Both the position numbers and the translations under genes were made by a program. The notes under the pieces are model-generated. The model did no database searches. It saw only the letters and a program-made list of their open reading frames with translations, and had not been told where the DNA came from. This document shows, piece by piece, positions 36,831 to 49,600 of a stretch of DNA of 64,000 nucleotides. This DNA comes from Actinomucor elegans. Lineage: Eukaryota; Mucoromycota; Mucoromycetes; Mucorales; Mucoraceae. The stretch is taken from assembly GCA_026027325.1 (NCBI GenBank), contig JAMSLZ010000007.1:1426001-1490000 (forward strand). The letters are read 5' to 3'. Position 1 is the stretch's first letter; each line of letters opens with the position of its first letter.

Positions 36831-37604
36831 ATGCGTCCATTGACAGCCGAAGAAACCACCACTCTTTTTGAGAAACTTGCTAAATAGTAATGTGCTCTAT
36901 TGGGAATATATTAATTAAGAGACTAACTAGCTTTATAGCATTGGTGCCAACCTTAGACATTTGATCGATAGACCCGATGAGACATACTGCTTCCGTCTTC
37001 AAAAGAACAAGGTGTATTATCTCAGGTACAGTAGAGGACGTACTTCTTTGAAGATTTGTACAATGATTAACCTGAAATGTGTGTAGTGAATCTATGATGC
37101 GTATGGCAGTTAGTGTTGGCCGAGATCAACTCGGTTCAGTTGGTGTTTGTTTTGGTAAATTCACAAAGACCGGTAAATTCAAGCTTCATATTACTGCTCT
37201 CGAACATTTAGCACAATATGCCAAGGTAACTGATGAAATAAGCAAGAGATAAAGCGTAGAGCCTGATGTGTTTGATATTATAGCACAAGATTTGGATCAA
37301 GCCTAACGGAGAAATGCCTTTCTTGTATGGTAATCATATTGTGAAAGCACACTTGGGTAGAATTACAGATGATACACCTGAGCATACTGGTGTTGTTATC
37401 CTTTCTATGTCTGATTCACCATTGGTAAAGTGTTCAAGATTTTTGTTTTAGTTACGGAAAGATACTTATATTAGTTGTATGTAGGGATTCGGTGTTACTG
37501 CACGATCAACAATGGATATGAAGAAGCTTCAACCTACAGATATTATTGTATTCCATCAAGCAGATGTTGGAGAGTATCTTCGTGAAGAAGATACATTGTT
37601 TTAA
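36831..37604 (+). CDS. NIP7: 60S ribosome biogenesis factor NIP7 (180 aa, 5 exons)
   Basis: Exons 36831-36886, 36939-37025, 37087-37225, 37284-37424 and 37485-37604, in phase, give 180 residues, the usual NIP7 length. The start [20 protein letters not shown] is the conserved NIP7 N-terminus. [19 protein letters not shown] and [19 protein letters not shown] mark the C-terminal PUA RNA-binding domain, followed by [18 protein letters not shown]7 acts in the nucleolus and nucleus in 27S pre-rRNA processing and early pre-60S assembly. No exon is long enough to be an obvious gene alone. Confidence 0.95.
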
Positions 37605-38122
37605 TAGCAAACAGTTGTAATATATTAAATAAAGCATTTATAGAAAACATCACTGTTTAAGGGCCTGTCTGCCATATAAACCAGACCATTTTGTGCTACA
37701 AAACGTATTGTAGATCAGCTACGAACCAACGGTAATACAAAACTCAACTTTATATACCGTATTAGGGCCTGTTTGAGTCAATGCCTGTGGTTTTGTTGAT
37801 GTAAAGATGGTTTTTTAATATCAATTGAATGGATTCAGTGCATTTATGTACGTTGTTATAAACACATCCACAGTTTTGTATTGATTCAATAACATGTCTG
37901 CTGGATAAAAAAGCCCATCATCTGACATTGAAACAGGGTTTACCATAACGTCATGATAGTTTCCATGACATCAGTTCCTAGCTCGGGGACCTTTTTATTG
38001 AAATAGAGCTCAATAGATCAAATCAATAGCTTTACTTTTCTTTCTTCTTTATATACTTTCGAAAGTAAGTAAGCGTAACAAAGTTCTATAGTAACAAGGG
38101 TATTCATACGTTGATCATTAGT
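37605..38122. promoter_or_regulatory. HOG1 upstream region
   Basis: About 520 bp upstream of the MAP kinase. It contains two GGGCCTGTNTG motifs (37669 and 37766), an ACGTCATG element (CRE/ATF half-site, near 37948) and a short inverted repeat GTCATG..CATGAC beside it. CRE-like sites are known targets of Hog1-linked bZIP factors in other fungi, but function here is conjecture. Confidence 0.3.
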
Positions 38123-39763
<1,641 letters not shown>

Positions 39764-40949
39764 CTTTAGCATCCTATACAGTAATAAAAAATACAAGTAA
39801 AGATATACCTTTCTTCTTTTCTTTTGAGAATGGACAGTTGGTAATATGTTGCATCACGAAAACCAATTGTTCTCTGTCACATACTATTAGTTTTGCTTTA
39901 CGACTTTAATACATAAATGGCAGGCGTATAGTTTAGCTGGGACTTATTGGGCGTAAATCAATACAAAACCTCTGTTTCCAGAAAGAAAGTGAAGCAAGTC
40001 CAAAATTCTGTCATCATCCGCTATTAATAAAGGCTTTAAAAGGATATAGTAGTTTATTTCGAGTATTGAATACAATCAGATGCAGCATGAAATCGGAAAG
40101 GTGAAAAATCTAGGTAGAATAAAACAAGTGCGTTTAGCTGCCGATCGTAAGTAACATAATATATTCATCGCGCTTTTCCCAAAACGAAAGCATCTAATAA
40201 ACGTAACAATTTATTGTGGATGTATATAAAATACTTATCAGATACCAGGTTTAATTAAAATCGGTCAGGGGATCTGTAAATCTATAAGTTGTAGGTATTG
40301 TATCCCATTAGCAGCTACTTATTTAAAAGTCTAATATATTAGTAGCACCTGCAATTAGGCAAGGGCTTATTATACACTATAGCTCATTCTAAGTATACTT
40401 GAATAATTATTCAATGCGATATTAGACCGAAGTTGTCCAAGAGATATATAGGTCGTTAGATCTAGGTTCCATGAAATGCATGCCACTTACTAATGTGTAA
40501 TTTATTCTTAATGTTTAGCCAAAAGAGAGCCTTAATAGATATAGAGCTTTTTTGTGTACATGTACTATATATCTCTTTCTACAAGCTATTTGTCTCTCTC
40601 TACATATCTCAATTGCTTCGGTTTAATATTTCATCTAATGACGGATATATAGTTCTATTTTCCAAAGAAGCCAAAGCGACCTTGCTATGTCTTATACGCT
40701 ACGTTGAATTTTTGCATTCCAGAAGCTTGTAGCACTCATGCAGTGCGTATTTCCTCTCTTATTATAAACAACTTCATCGTACCTCTCCTTGAATTTCTCA
40801 TTAAATAACAGAGATCCATTTAAGCATTTTGGAAATGTATCATTGTAATAAGTAAATATTATAAATAACAAGTATTTGAGTTTTCTTGATAGACTTGTCG
40901 ATTTTTTCTATATTTATCTATCTATTTATCTGGCAGTTATATTCGTTTT
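39764..40949. other. Intergenic region with a dispersed-repeat copy
   Basis: No supported gene. A well-preserved copy of the dispersed repeat lies at 40414-40500. The frame at 40493-40732 begins at its edge and shows no motif. Confidence 0.45.
40414..40500 (+). repeat. Dispersed repeat copy (40.4 kb), well preserved
   Basis: Blocks in order: ATGCGATATTAGACCGAAGT, TGTCCAAGAGATATATAGG, TTAGATCTAGGTTCC, then ATGAAATGCATGCCACTTAC. It aligns with the 62.1 kb copy over most of its length, including the spacer between blocks. Confidence 0.65.
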
Positions 40950-41720
40950 ATTTAGTCATCATAACAATAGTCAATGTCATCTTCTCTATTTTTATCCTTG
41001 TGATCTTCTTCATAATCGTCCTACTGATCCTCGTTATAATCATCGTCTTTGTCTTTCTTGTGATAGTTATCACCATATTTCACTTCTTCATCCAGTATAT
41101 GGCGAAGAAGATCATCATATCCACAAAAAAGAACAAAATTATCATTATGTTACTCATGGTTGCAATCATATGGTTATGTGGCCTTGTGGTAGTGGTGATG
41201 ATGATGATAATGACTCAGAGTGATGGTGACAATTTCTGTCATTGTGTAATCTTCTTCAGTAATGGTTTGCATTTTATATGGCGACATTCACTGTAATGAT
41301 GGTAGTGACGATAACGGTGTCAATCACAGTAGTGATCAAGCCCTCTGCAAAAGTAGTGGCAGTAGTAGTCGAATTTAATCCGGGTATGCAATTATCTTCT
41401 GCATTACAATCACTAAAGAAATCACAATCTACACCAAAAACTTTGTAGCCATGGATTCCGTTTCCTGATTCAAACATATTGCAGTAATCTGCAAAGATCT
41501 GACCTATGAAATTATCAACTCCACCATCATAGATACCAGCTAGAAAGTACCGTTGCTATATGAGGTTGATATAGCTCTTAGTGCAAATCCATACAACTTC
41601 AAGCTAGCTAAACTACACGAGTCTGAAGTCTTTAATGGATTCTGACTATGTATTATTTGTTTGTCTAATAGAGCTTACTCTTTTGCATTAATGAGAAACT
41701 CAAGAATTACATTTTTCCAA
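40950..41720 (-). pseudogene. Decayed gene fragment with an Asp/Glu/His/Lys-rich tail
   Basis: On the minus strand, coding-like sequence reads LKLYGFALRAISTSYSNGT in one frame and continues in another as FLAGIYDGGVDNFIGQIFAD, then VFGVDCDFFSDCNAEDNCIP. The switch occurs at about 41558 and looks like a single-base frameshift; a cryptic intron is an alternative. Further downstream on the same strand (40950-41270) a low-complexity Asp/Glu/His/Lys-rich frame runs through several stop codons. No family was recognised. The plus-strand open frames here (hydrophobic Ile/Val-rich) are antisense shadows of that acidic tract. I judge it a pseudogene or gene relic. Confidence 0.35.
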
Positions 41721-42944
41721 GTAAGCTAAATACTAGAGTATCTCAGCGTTCAATAACTTTCATATTTTTATTATGTAAATATATGATAATGAATGAGTGG
41801 CTCTCGATTTAGTGGTGTCATAATGTATGGACGAAAAAAAAACATTATTACTAAACATCAACTATCGATGAATATAAATTCTTGAATATGCTTGTGCGAT
41901 ATCCAAAGGTGTTGTCCTTTAATTCTCATTATTACATACATGATTAACCAGACGCGACATTAAATCAAGGCCAATCGAGAGATCTATAAATTTAGATTAT
42001 ATGAAATGTGTATATAGTGCATTGCCATTTATTATTGTATAGTATAATGACTGCAATTTTGTCAAATAATTTAGAAGATACAACACTTCATCTTGAACCT
42101 GTTCTAGTTATCATATATAATATTAAACCCGGTCTGGTCGAGAAATGTAAATTGCTGAAAAATCAAAATCAAGCTACTGTTTTTTATTATAAATTTGACG
42201 AAATAATCTTATCCGCAGAGGAAAAGATAGTGTAAATGAAGTGCAGCTTACCATATAAAGATGCTGTAAATTTCTCACCATCACAGACAACAAGGATATG
42301 TTCAACCAGCGCCATCCAATAATAGCAACATATTCTCAGAGTAACAATAATTGTTCATTATCATAGTGATAGATGCTTACAGGTTTTCAATTAAAGAAGT
42401 TAATGATATAATATAAATAAGTGCTGTTCATATATATACAAGGTATTCTGTCAGTTAAAAAGAAAGATAATATGGCCTCAGAGAGCAAAACTTGAGCATG
42501 CTATTTATTGACTTATAACTTCTCCTTGCGTTGCTATACTTGTATAAAATCTAATTTGATTAGTTGTTTGTTTTTATATGATTAGGCGGATTTTTTTTAG
42601 ATATTTTACCTAGCCGTGGGTTCAATATACACTATTGTGTTGTTTAACAAGGCTCAAATATCATCATCCACCGAAATGTAAGTCCCTAAAAATCCATAAA
42701 CAGCACCACAGAGCGAGAAATTACTGCTAAACATATATGCTCCTAAATATGAGATATATATATTGTTCCTAAACATTTTTTTATTCAAAAAGAACGCGTA
42801 CTTTTTTTTTTTTTTTCATATTTCCTCATAAAAGCTCGGCTGTACCTTTTTCTTCCAAGTTGGACTCCGCCTAATTTACCAACTAAACTTTCCAGTTGTC
42901 TGTAAAATCTAAGCCCTTTCATCTACTTGTAGTATACCCATACC
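41721..42944. other. Intergenic region with a dispersed-repeat copy
   Basis: No supported gene. It contains a repeat copy at 41951-42042. The 75-codon frame at 42008-42235 starts inside that repeat and is not considered a gene. A T15-17 run lies near 42801-42818, upstream of the SEL1 gene. Confidence 0.45.
41951..42042 (+). repeat. Dispersed repeat copy (41.95 kb)
   Basis: Contains GACGCGACATTAAATCAAGG, CCAATCGAGAGATCTATAAA, TTTAGATTATATGAAATG and a TTTATTATTGTATAGTATAA end: the family blocks in the same order as the 30.6 kb and 40.4 kb copies. Confidence 0.6.
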
Positions 42945-44312
42945 ATGTGGTCTTCTAATCCAGCTTTTCAGCAGACGTTGGAAAAAATACCCGAAGAATT
43001 GCGTCTCATTCACTGCGTCACTCTTATACAAACCTCCAATGACCGAAACGATACCATAGAAGCTCTCAACTACTTGCGTCAAAAAGCCACAGCCCATCAT
43101 GACACAGAAGCCAAGACCAAGCTCAGTATTCTTTTCCAATCACCCAATACCTCGCCTCATCTTGTAGCGGATCCCAACGAATCTGCGCTTTGGTCACGCA
43201 GTGTGTTTGACAAACAGTTGGCACAAGCACTTTTTGGCTGTGCTGCTCTGTTAAACACCACAGACGATCTCAGTACCCTGCGCTTTATTGAGATCATGTC
43301 AGCAAGCAGTATTGAACCAGAACTCTGCTATTTAGCTGGTCTTTTGTATACCAAAGGCATCGGTTATGAACAAGATATCAATAAGGGCGTTCAATTATTA
43401 AAGAAAGCAGCTACTGAAGGTCGCGTTGCAGAAGCTGGATGTGAATTGGGCCGTATCTATGGTGATCGGTATCGATATTCGTTGCAGCAACCTGCTGAAG
43501 CTATGCACTGGTTCCATCGTGCGTTTGAATGTGGATCTACACAGGCAGTAGTGGATTTGGCTTATGGATTTTTTGAGGGCAATCATGTCGAGGTGCCTAA
43601 GGATGATGCTCGCGCGTTACGGTATGCTAAAGATGGAGCATCATTGAATGACAAGTATTGTCAGTATATTGTTGGACATTTGTATTTAAAGGGGAGAGGT
43701 GTAGAGGCTAATGCTCAGGAAGCAGTTAAATGGTTACATGCTTCAGCTCAACAAGGTTTTGCTGTCGCCTTGGAAGAAGAAACTTCTGTATATATGTATG
43801 GTCAAGGCAACGTAAAACAGGATTACGAAAAAGCTTTACAGTGCTGCTTGCAAAGTGAGGCTCAGAATATACCTTTTTGTCAAGCTAGATTGGGTGATAT
43901 GTATCGTAATGCTTGGGGTGTTATGCAGGATTTCCATAAGGCTTTCGAGTATTATCAAAACGCGGCTAGTCAATCAGAAACACCTTATCCTTATGCCCAA
44001 CATATGCTTGGAGAAATGTAAAGTATACTGGTTGTTTAGTGTGTCGCATATATTAAACTTGGTTAATTTAGGTTTCTTCATGGCGAAGGTGTACCCAAGG
44101 ATTTGGCTGTAGCAAAAGAATGGTTTCAAATTGCTTCTACTCAAGGGTATGAGCCTTCACAGACTAAGTTACAGCAGATTGAACTTTTGGAAAACAATAC
44201 AGCCATTCAGCAGCAGCAGCAGCAACAACAACAGCAACAGCAATCTACCACTGAAGAGAAGAGATCAAGTCGATGGTCTTTGAACTTTTTCAATAACAAT
44301 AAAAAAAAGTAA
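42945..44312 (+). CDS. SEL1-repeat (TPR-like) protein with C-terminal poly-Gln (437 aa, 2 exons)
   Basis: Exons 42945-44017 and 44072-44312, joined in phase at a Met codon. From about residue 125 onward the protein consists of SEL1-like repeats, recognised by units such as LCYLAGLLYTKGIGYEQDINK, YIVGHLYLKGRGVEANAQEA, ARLGDMYRNAWGVMQDFHKA and HMLGEMFLHGEGVPKDLAVA. These alpha-helical solenoids act as protein-protein scaffolds. The yeast chitin-synthase activator Chs4/Skt5 is one fungal example, but nothing here specifically supports that identity. The C-terminus has about 12 consecutive Gln (mixed CAG/CAA) followed by a basic Ser/Asn-rich end (RSSRWSLNFFNNNKKK). No signal peptide or transmembrane segment is visible, so it is probably cytosolic. 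Confidence 0.88.
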
Positions 44313-45112
44313 AAAGAATGAAAAAAAAAAAAAAAAGTCTTTATTATCCGCTTAAAAGTATCGCTTTTTTTTATTACTGTCATAAAAAGGAGCTCGCGAG
44401 GCTTAACTGAACTTTGTCTGTTATAAAACTGGTCATGATTGGTGATTAGAGCGGTTTTCATGGCTTGTATTATTATAATATATGGCATCTATTATATGGA
44501 ATTACAGTCAAAACCTCTATATCAGCCTATATTGTTTCATTCTCGTTTCATTCGTTTAGCCTTTGACAGAAGATGCATATTATAAATGCGTCTTTTTTCA
44601 TTAGAGGTTGTAAACTCAGTTAGGGCCTTTCATTGGTTGGAGGAAGATGAAACCGTGGCCCCATGATACTATCAATGGTAATCTTTCATTACATATAGTT
44701 GAACAAATGACCCAGAAAAAACTTTGGAGCTCGGACAGCTTGTAGAATAATAGGCACTTTTCCTAATTAGTTAGTCATTATAGTTATCCATCAATATACA
44801 CAAGAGGGAAAAGCATCAGAAGATGGATCATCTGGAACAGGATTTTCGTTACAAAGGCGAGTTGTTAATTCCCAATGCTACGGCATATAATCTCTAATAG
44901 ATATGATGATCGCTTCTGCGACAAAATGAGTGGTCTAATTTTGACAGATATGATATCTATAGTGTGATCTTATGATCAATTTGGTGTAAACCACGCATTC
45001 GAGACCCCTTTAACCCAGATTTTCCTTTGGAACACAAAAAGACCTTCTGATTCCCCACACTTGCTTCTTTTTTGCTCTTGTAACATACCTTTTTTTCCTA
45101 TTAATAAACACC
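44313..45112. other. Intergenic spacer
   Basis: About 800 bp, AT-rich, with poly-A/T runs just after the SEL1 stop. No gene or clear repeat copy was recognised. Confidence 0.45.
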
Positions 45113-46347
45113 ATGCCGCCGTTCTCGGTACGTTCGAAGACTACACAACACACCAAAAGTACTACAGGCTCAGTCATAAGAAGGTGTGTACGTGTTTTGA
45201 TTTAAAATCGCAACTTGTGCTCAACTATTTCGTAGCACGATTAGTTACAAAGATTCCAGCTTCAAGGATCCTTCAGCAGATCCTTTTGTTGAACCCAAAT
45301 TTCCCATCAAAAAGTTTGAATATGTTGAAGGGCGCGAATATAGAAAGTCCAAAAAAGCTAATGAAGAGTTTTTACCTTGTGATGATGAAGAAATCGAACG
45401 TTTACAAGTGAATCACCTACTATTCAAGTAAGACCATGTAGCGCTTAATTACTTTGCTCTTATAGCTGACATGTTCAATGATAGGTCGTTATTTATAACA
45501 CCCTTCTTCTCACCTATAGAAGATGCACTTAAAGCAGGTATCAAAGTATTAGACGTCTCGTAAGTGAATTATATAGTATGATCTTTTTAATTTAGTTTAT
45601 AACCTATTAATTTATATATGTACATATAGAACTGGGCCTGGTTATTGGTTGATAGTAAATGATAGAATATATGATGATACGATCACTTTATTAACATTTT
45701 GCTTGTAGGATATGGCCAAAGAATACCCCAAATCGCATTTTACAGGATGTGATGTGATGATATATCCAATAAGTCCCCCACCTACCAACTGTCATTTCCG
45801 TATAATTGATGTTGATCAAGGTTTACCATTCGCTGACGATTCATTTGATTTCGTGACACAACATGACGCGTTACTTCGTTACAGTCAAAAAGACTGGGAA
45901 GCTATGCTGCCTGAACTGATTCGCGTTTGTAAGCCAGGTGGTTACGTTGAAGTCATTGAACCCGCAGGTGTAGTGCAGGACATTGGGCCTAATATGTCAA
46001 TTTGGCTGATGCGATTGACTGTATCGTTGCAAACACGCGATATCAATATGAAAATTGCCTCGCAGCTACAGTCTATGATCGAGAAAATAGGTGGATTGGA
46101 GAATATAGAAGCTTCGCATCATTCTGCGCCAATTGGTTGGTATGGTAGAAGCGGTGATATTATGCTCGAATGCTTAGAGCGACTGTTTGATGCTATAAAA
46201 CCAAAACTATGTGAGGATTGGTCCATGAGTGCAGCCAAATATGAAAAAGTAGTAAGAACCGCTGCTGCAGAATGTAGAGATTTCAGAAGCTGGCTAAACA
46301 TTCATTATGTGTTTGGTCAAAAGAAGAAAAAGTCAGAGCAAGTTTAG
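45113..46347 (+). CDS. SAM-dependent methyltransferase, class I (Methyltransf_25/11-like) (333 aa, 5 exons)
   Basis: Exons 45113-45183, 45236-45427, 45485-45559, 45630-45654 (25 bp) and 45709-46347, in phase. The domain order is that of a large mucoralean methyltransferase family: an N-terminal extension with KFEYVEGREYRKSKKANEEF; motif I read as VLDVSTGPGYWLIDMA; an acidic end of strand 2 (FTGCDV); IIDVDQGLPFADDSFDFV (motif II/III region); and LPELIRVCKPGGYVEVIEP (motif IV). In most relatives motif I is VLDxGCGPG; here Ser-Thr replaces Gly-Cys, though the following GPG is kept. Substrate unknown; other fungal members include LaeA-like regulators and small-molecule methylases. It lies convergent with the poly(A) polymerase gene. 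Confidence 0.85.
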
Positions 46348-46766
46348 ATGGTTTTATTCTGTTAAAGGTTAATAAAATCAATTTTCTATATATACAATAT
46401 ATGTATATACATATATATATATGTTTTGTCAAGAAAGGAATGTAACGTGGAAACCTGGGAAGAAGAAAAGATGTAAAGAAGAAGAAGATATGATAGAAAC
46501 TAGAGTCAAGATGATAGTAATGGTTATATATACGAATACTTAACTTTTTTTCACCTATGAAAACGAGCATTTTTGTCTCTACTAGTCCTTTAGTCATATA
46601 TATATGTTTCTTCCTCTCTCATCTTTCTTCTTTCTCAAGTATATTGGGTGTGTGTGTGTGTGTGTGTGCGTGTGTGGATGGATGTGTGTGTGTGTATATA
46701 TGTGTTTGTAGTGCAAATAATGAAAATGTTAATATAGAATATACCTATCCCTCGTAGTTATATGGT
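46348..46766. repeat. Convergent 3' spacer with TA and GT microsatellites
   Basis: This short spacer between convergent stop codons contains TATATA-rich tracts (46386-46425) and a (GT)n microsatellite with interruptions (about 46647-46708). Open frames here are simple-repeat artefacts. Confidence 0.6.
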
Positions 46767-48787
46767 TTACACCGTTGAGGCCATAGCAATCATGGATGTA
46801 TTATTACTGGATACGGGTATTGGTGTTACTGTAGCTGCCGTTTTCATCTTCTTTGCAGTTACTGCTGCACTACGGGAATCGCTAGTTGAGGGAGAAGGCG
46901 ACTAAAAAACAAGAATCATTCACTTTTGATCTACAAGCAAAAACAGCAGACTTTACCTTGGACAAGGACCGTTTGGAAATGGCTACATCTCGTTGAGGAC
47001 GCACTGTCTCTGGTAACTGATCTCTTCTCACATTTTCCACGACAATGCCCATATGATACCTATTAAACTCGGACCAACCCTTAAGCATCCTGGTGAAATC
47101 GCCAATAGGTTCTGTCAAATCTAATGTTCTTGATCCTTCTACTAGTATATACGTATATATATGTATATATAAACAACTAAGTACTTGTTTCTTTCTACCT
47201 GTGTTATTATGTACATTACCTGGTCGCATACGAATATAAAGGCCAATATAAAAGACTTTGGTATGGATAACAATGGTTCCAGGACGACGTTTGTTCTTAG
47301 GGATTATTTGACCGTGAGTAGCTGCCCATACATCATCCGGATTAGAGCATGTATATTGAGAATTGAATCCATCTACAAATGGATGCACAAGCGCAATAGC
47401 ATCTACTGCTTCTAGCTTAGTCACCAATTGCCTCAACTTGGCTTCAACGTATCCAGACCATTTCAAAAAGGCTTCATGAGAGTCACCACTAACAATCACC
47501 TGCAAATAGTACTTGTAATTTTGAAAGAACGTATGAGGTTGAAATAATGCTGCCCAAGGCAACTTTCCATCCATGATCTTGGCTACAGTTTGCGCTGCCA
47601 TATTGAATTCACCGAGAATAATACGTTGTGTTGAAATGGTGACATTATGAGTTGCACACATGCTAGGATAAGAAGGTGTAATCACAGGCATGCGATGGTT
47701 ACGATTCTGATTCTGTTTCCAAGGGCGTAAACCTGAACTGAGAGGTGGACCATCTGGTATATGCTGCAATAGCACAGGCTGATTCCAATTCCACGCCTTC
47801 AAAAGATTAAAGAATTTTCCAATGACGACACTAGCGCTAGCATTAGGATAAAACTGACAGATACGCGCGACAAGAATGGCCCAGGCTACACCGCCCAAAA
47901 AACCCATGACATTGGAATAAATGGCCTTTTTCGTGGCCCATAGTTTAATACATCGAAGTGCAATCTTAAATGTATTCAAGTTGGGAACTAGACGCATAAT
48001 GTCCTCAGCAACCCGGGTGCCATTGATGCTGCGAATACATCGGTCATCCAAGCCTATTAGAATGGAAGAATCTTGTAAATTTATGTTATGCGTTACTTGA
48101 GGTGCATTGACTCGTGCGCACACCAAATCGATCTAATAGAGCCCGGCTTAGTATCTGTTCTTATTACTATAATTGAAGCTTACAGGTATGTCATTGTATT
48201 TGAATTTGATTACTGGTACATAGGAATCTGGTACAGCCTGTATATAACTGTTAGATTGCAATTATATATATACACACTATACTTACAGTGATGTGGGTAA
48301 TGCACGTAGTGTTTTTCAAAATATCCAGCATGTCTTCAAAAAAGTCTGATCGGTATACAAAACTCGGTACAACACACAATGTATCGATATCAGCATCTAT
48401 AAATATATCAGTTCACCGATGAAGAGCATTGGCTAATCCAATTTATTACCTGCTGAATTGACGCCTAATTTATAACTGCCATAAGTAAACACTGCACCGC
48501 CGGCCTTATTGGCATATTCGGGCGGAACATTACGGCGGCGGCAGACATTACGTACAAATTGTTGTGTTAATAGATCAAGGTGTCTTAAAGCCGCCTCCCT
48601 AGCACGAGGATTAGGTGACATACTCAAAGAAACTGTATATTAATTACCTTTGTTCAGTTCTTTCTGTATCTTCGTACATGCCATGCTTTTTAAGAGTATT
48701 TTCGAGCTTCTCTGTTAATGCAATTTCGGCTTCAGTTGGCTCTTTTTCGGAAAAGGGAACCGAGACCCCAGGATATTGGTTTGTCAT
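46767..48787 (-). CDS. PAP1: Poly(A) polymerase, catalytic subunit (561 aa, 7 exons)
   Basis: Minus-strand exons 48787-48648, 48598-48450, 48396-48287, 48237-48184, 48132-47220, 47141-46957 and 46901-46767, in phase. The N-terminus (YPGVSVPFSEKEPTEAE) is the conserved start of nuclear PAPs. The nucleotidyltransferase motif GSYKLGVNSADADID supplies the GS signature and two catalytic aspartates (DAD); the third carboxylate lies in PIDLVCARV. The central domain follows (RSINGTRVAEDIMRLVP, KLWATKKAIYSNVMGFLGGVAWAI), then PAP_RNA-bind (PHTFFQNYKYYLQVIVSG, YIRMRPG). The enzyme adds poly(A) tails to pre-mRNA after cleavage. The C-terminal tail is Ser/Thr-rich and shorter than in vertebrate PAPs. The final exon was found only by splicing. 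Confidence 0.95.
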
Positions 48788-49600
48788 TATGTTTAATTGG
48801 ATGAAGAAACTATGTAATAGTAGTAACAAAACTAGAAGTAATTGGTTCGTTCGAAAAAAGTTCGATTTTGGTTACCAGTCACCACGTTCCCCTTTCTTGA
48901 TTGGTGCGCGGCGATTTGGTATAATTAGCTTTTGATTTCACTTAATGAGTTGTTTAATACTTTGACATAATAAAATGGTGTGAGTCAATACAGAGCTTTA
49001 ATAAAAAAAGCATCTATTATCAAATACTGCAAAATGTATGTCATACATGTTTATAAAACTTGGAGTTTAGTTTTGAGTTATATCAAAGGGTTCTTGACCA
49101 AAGATTCATGCTAGTTGGGCGTACATTTTACATAAAATAATTATGCTCGTATAAGCATTTTTTACTAAATAGTTTTGTCGTATAAACCATGTTTTTTTTT
49201 AAAAAAAAAAAGTTGTTTACATTATTAAAAGGATGATACAAATGTATATCCCCTATTAATAAAGGTTGCGGATGTTAAATTGAGCATCTGATGGATGATG
49301 AACATCTTTCACGATTGATTAAACTTTTTATAATCGAAACAGAAAGATACACAAGCAGCGCATCGATTAATTTATATATTGGCTCGATTTATATTAGGAT
49401 ACAGTAATATGAATTCTTTAAATATGTGAGAAATACAATTATAATACTAGCGATTTTATATCGAATAAGATATTGTATAAAAAATTTTATGCCTTACTCT
49501 ACCATGTTACATTATGAAAATATGCGGTTCGACCAGATTATCTTGCCACAAGTGCGTCTTTATTTTTTTTGCATTTTAAAACTACAAGCCACTTCTATTA
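48788..49600. other. Intergenic spacer with a T/A hairpin run
   Basis: About 810 bp between two minus-strand genes. Near 49192-49212 a run of about ten T is followed directly by about eleven A. No gene was recognised. Confidence 0.45.

Noticed and set aside
37661..37990. Possible MITE flanked by GGGCCTGT motifs upstream of HOG1
   Set aside because: The two motifs are in direct, not inverted, orientation, and no matching terminal inverted repeat or target duplication was found.
40886..41296. Hydrophobic Ile/Val-rich 136-codon frame on the plus strand
   Set aside because: Antisense of an Asp/Glu/His-rich low-complexity minus-strand tract; the hydrophobicity comes from complementary codons (GAT/ATC).
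42008..42235. 75-codon frame on the plus strand
   Set aside because: It begins inside a copy of the dispersed repeat and shows no other support.
44813..44900. Short ATG frame (24 codons) upstream of the methyltransferase as a possible extra exon
   Set aside because: It ends in a stop before any usable donor; the model starting at 45113 is complete and in phase.
46557..46757. 66-codon Cys/Val-rich frame
   Set aside because: Translation of a GT microsatellite.
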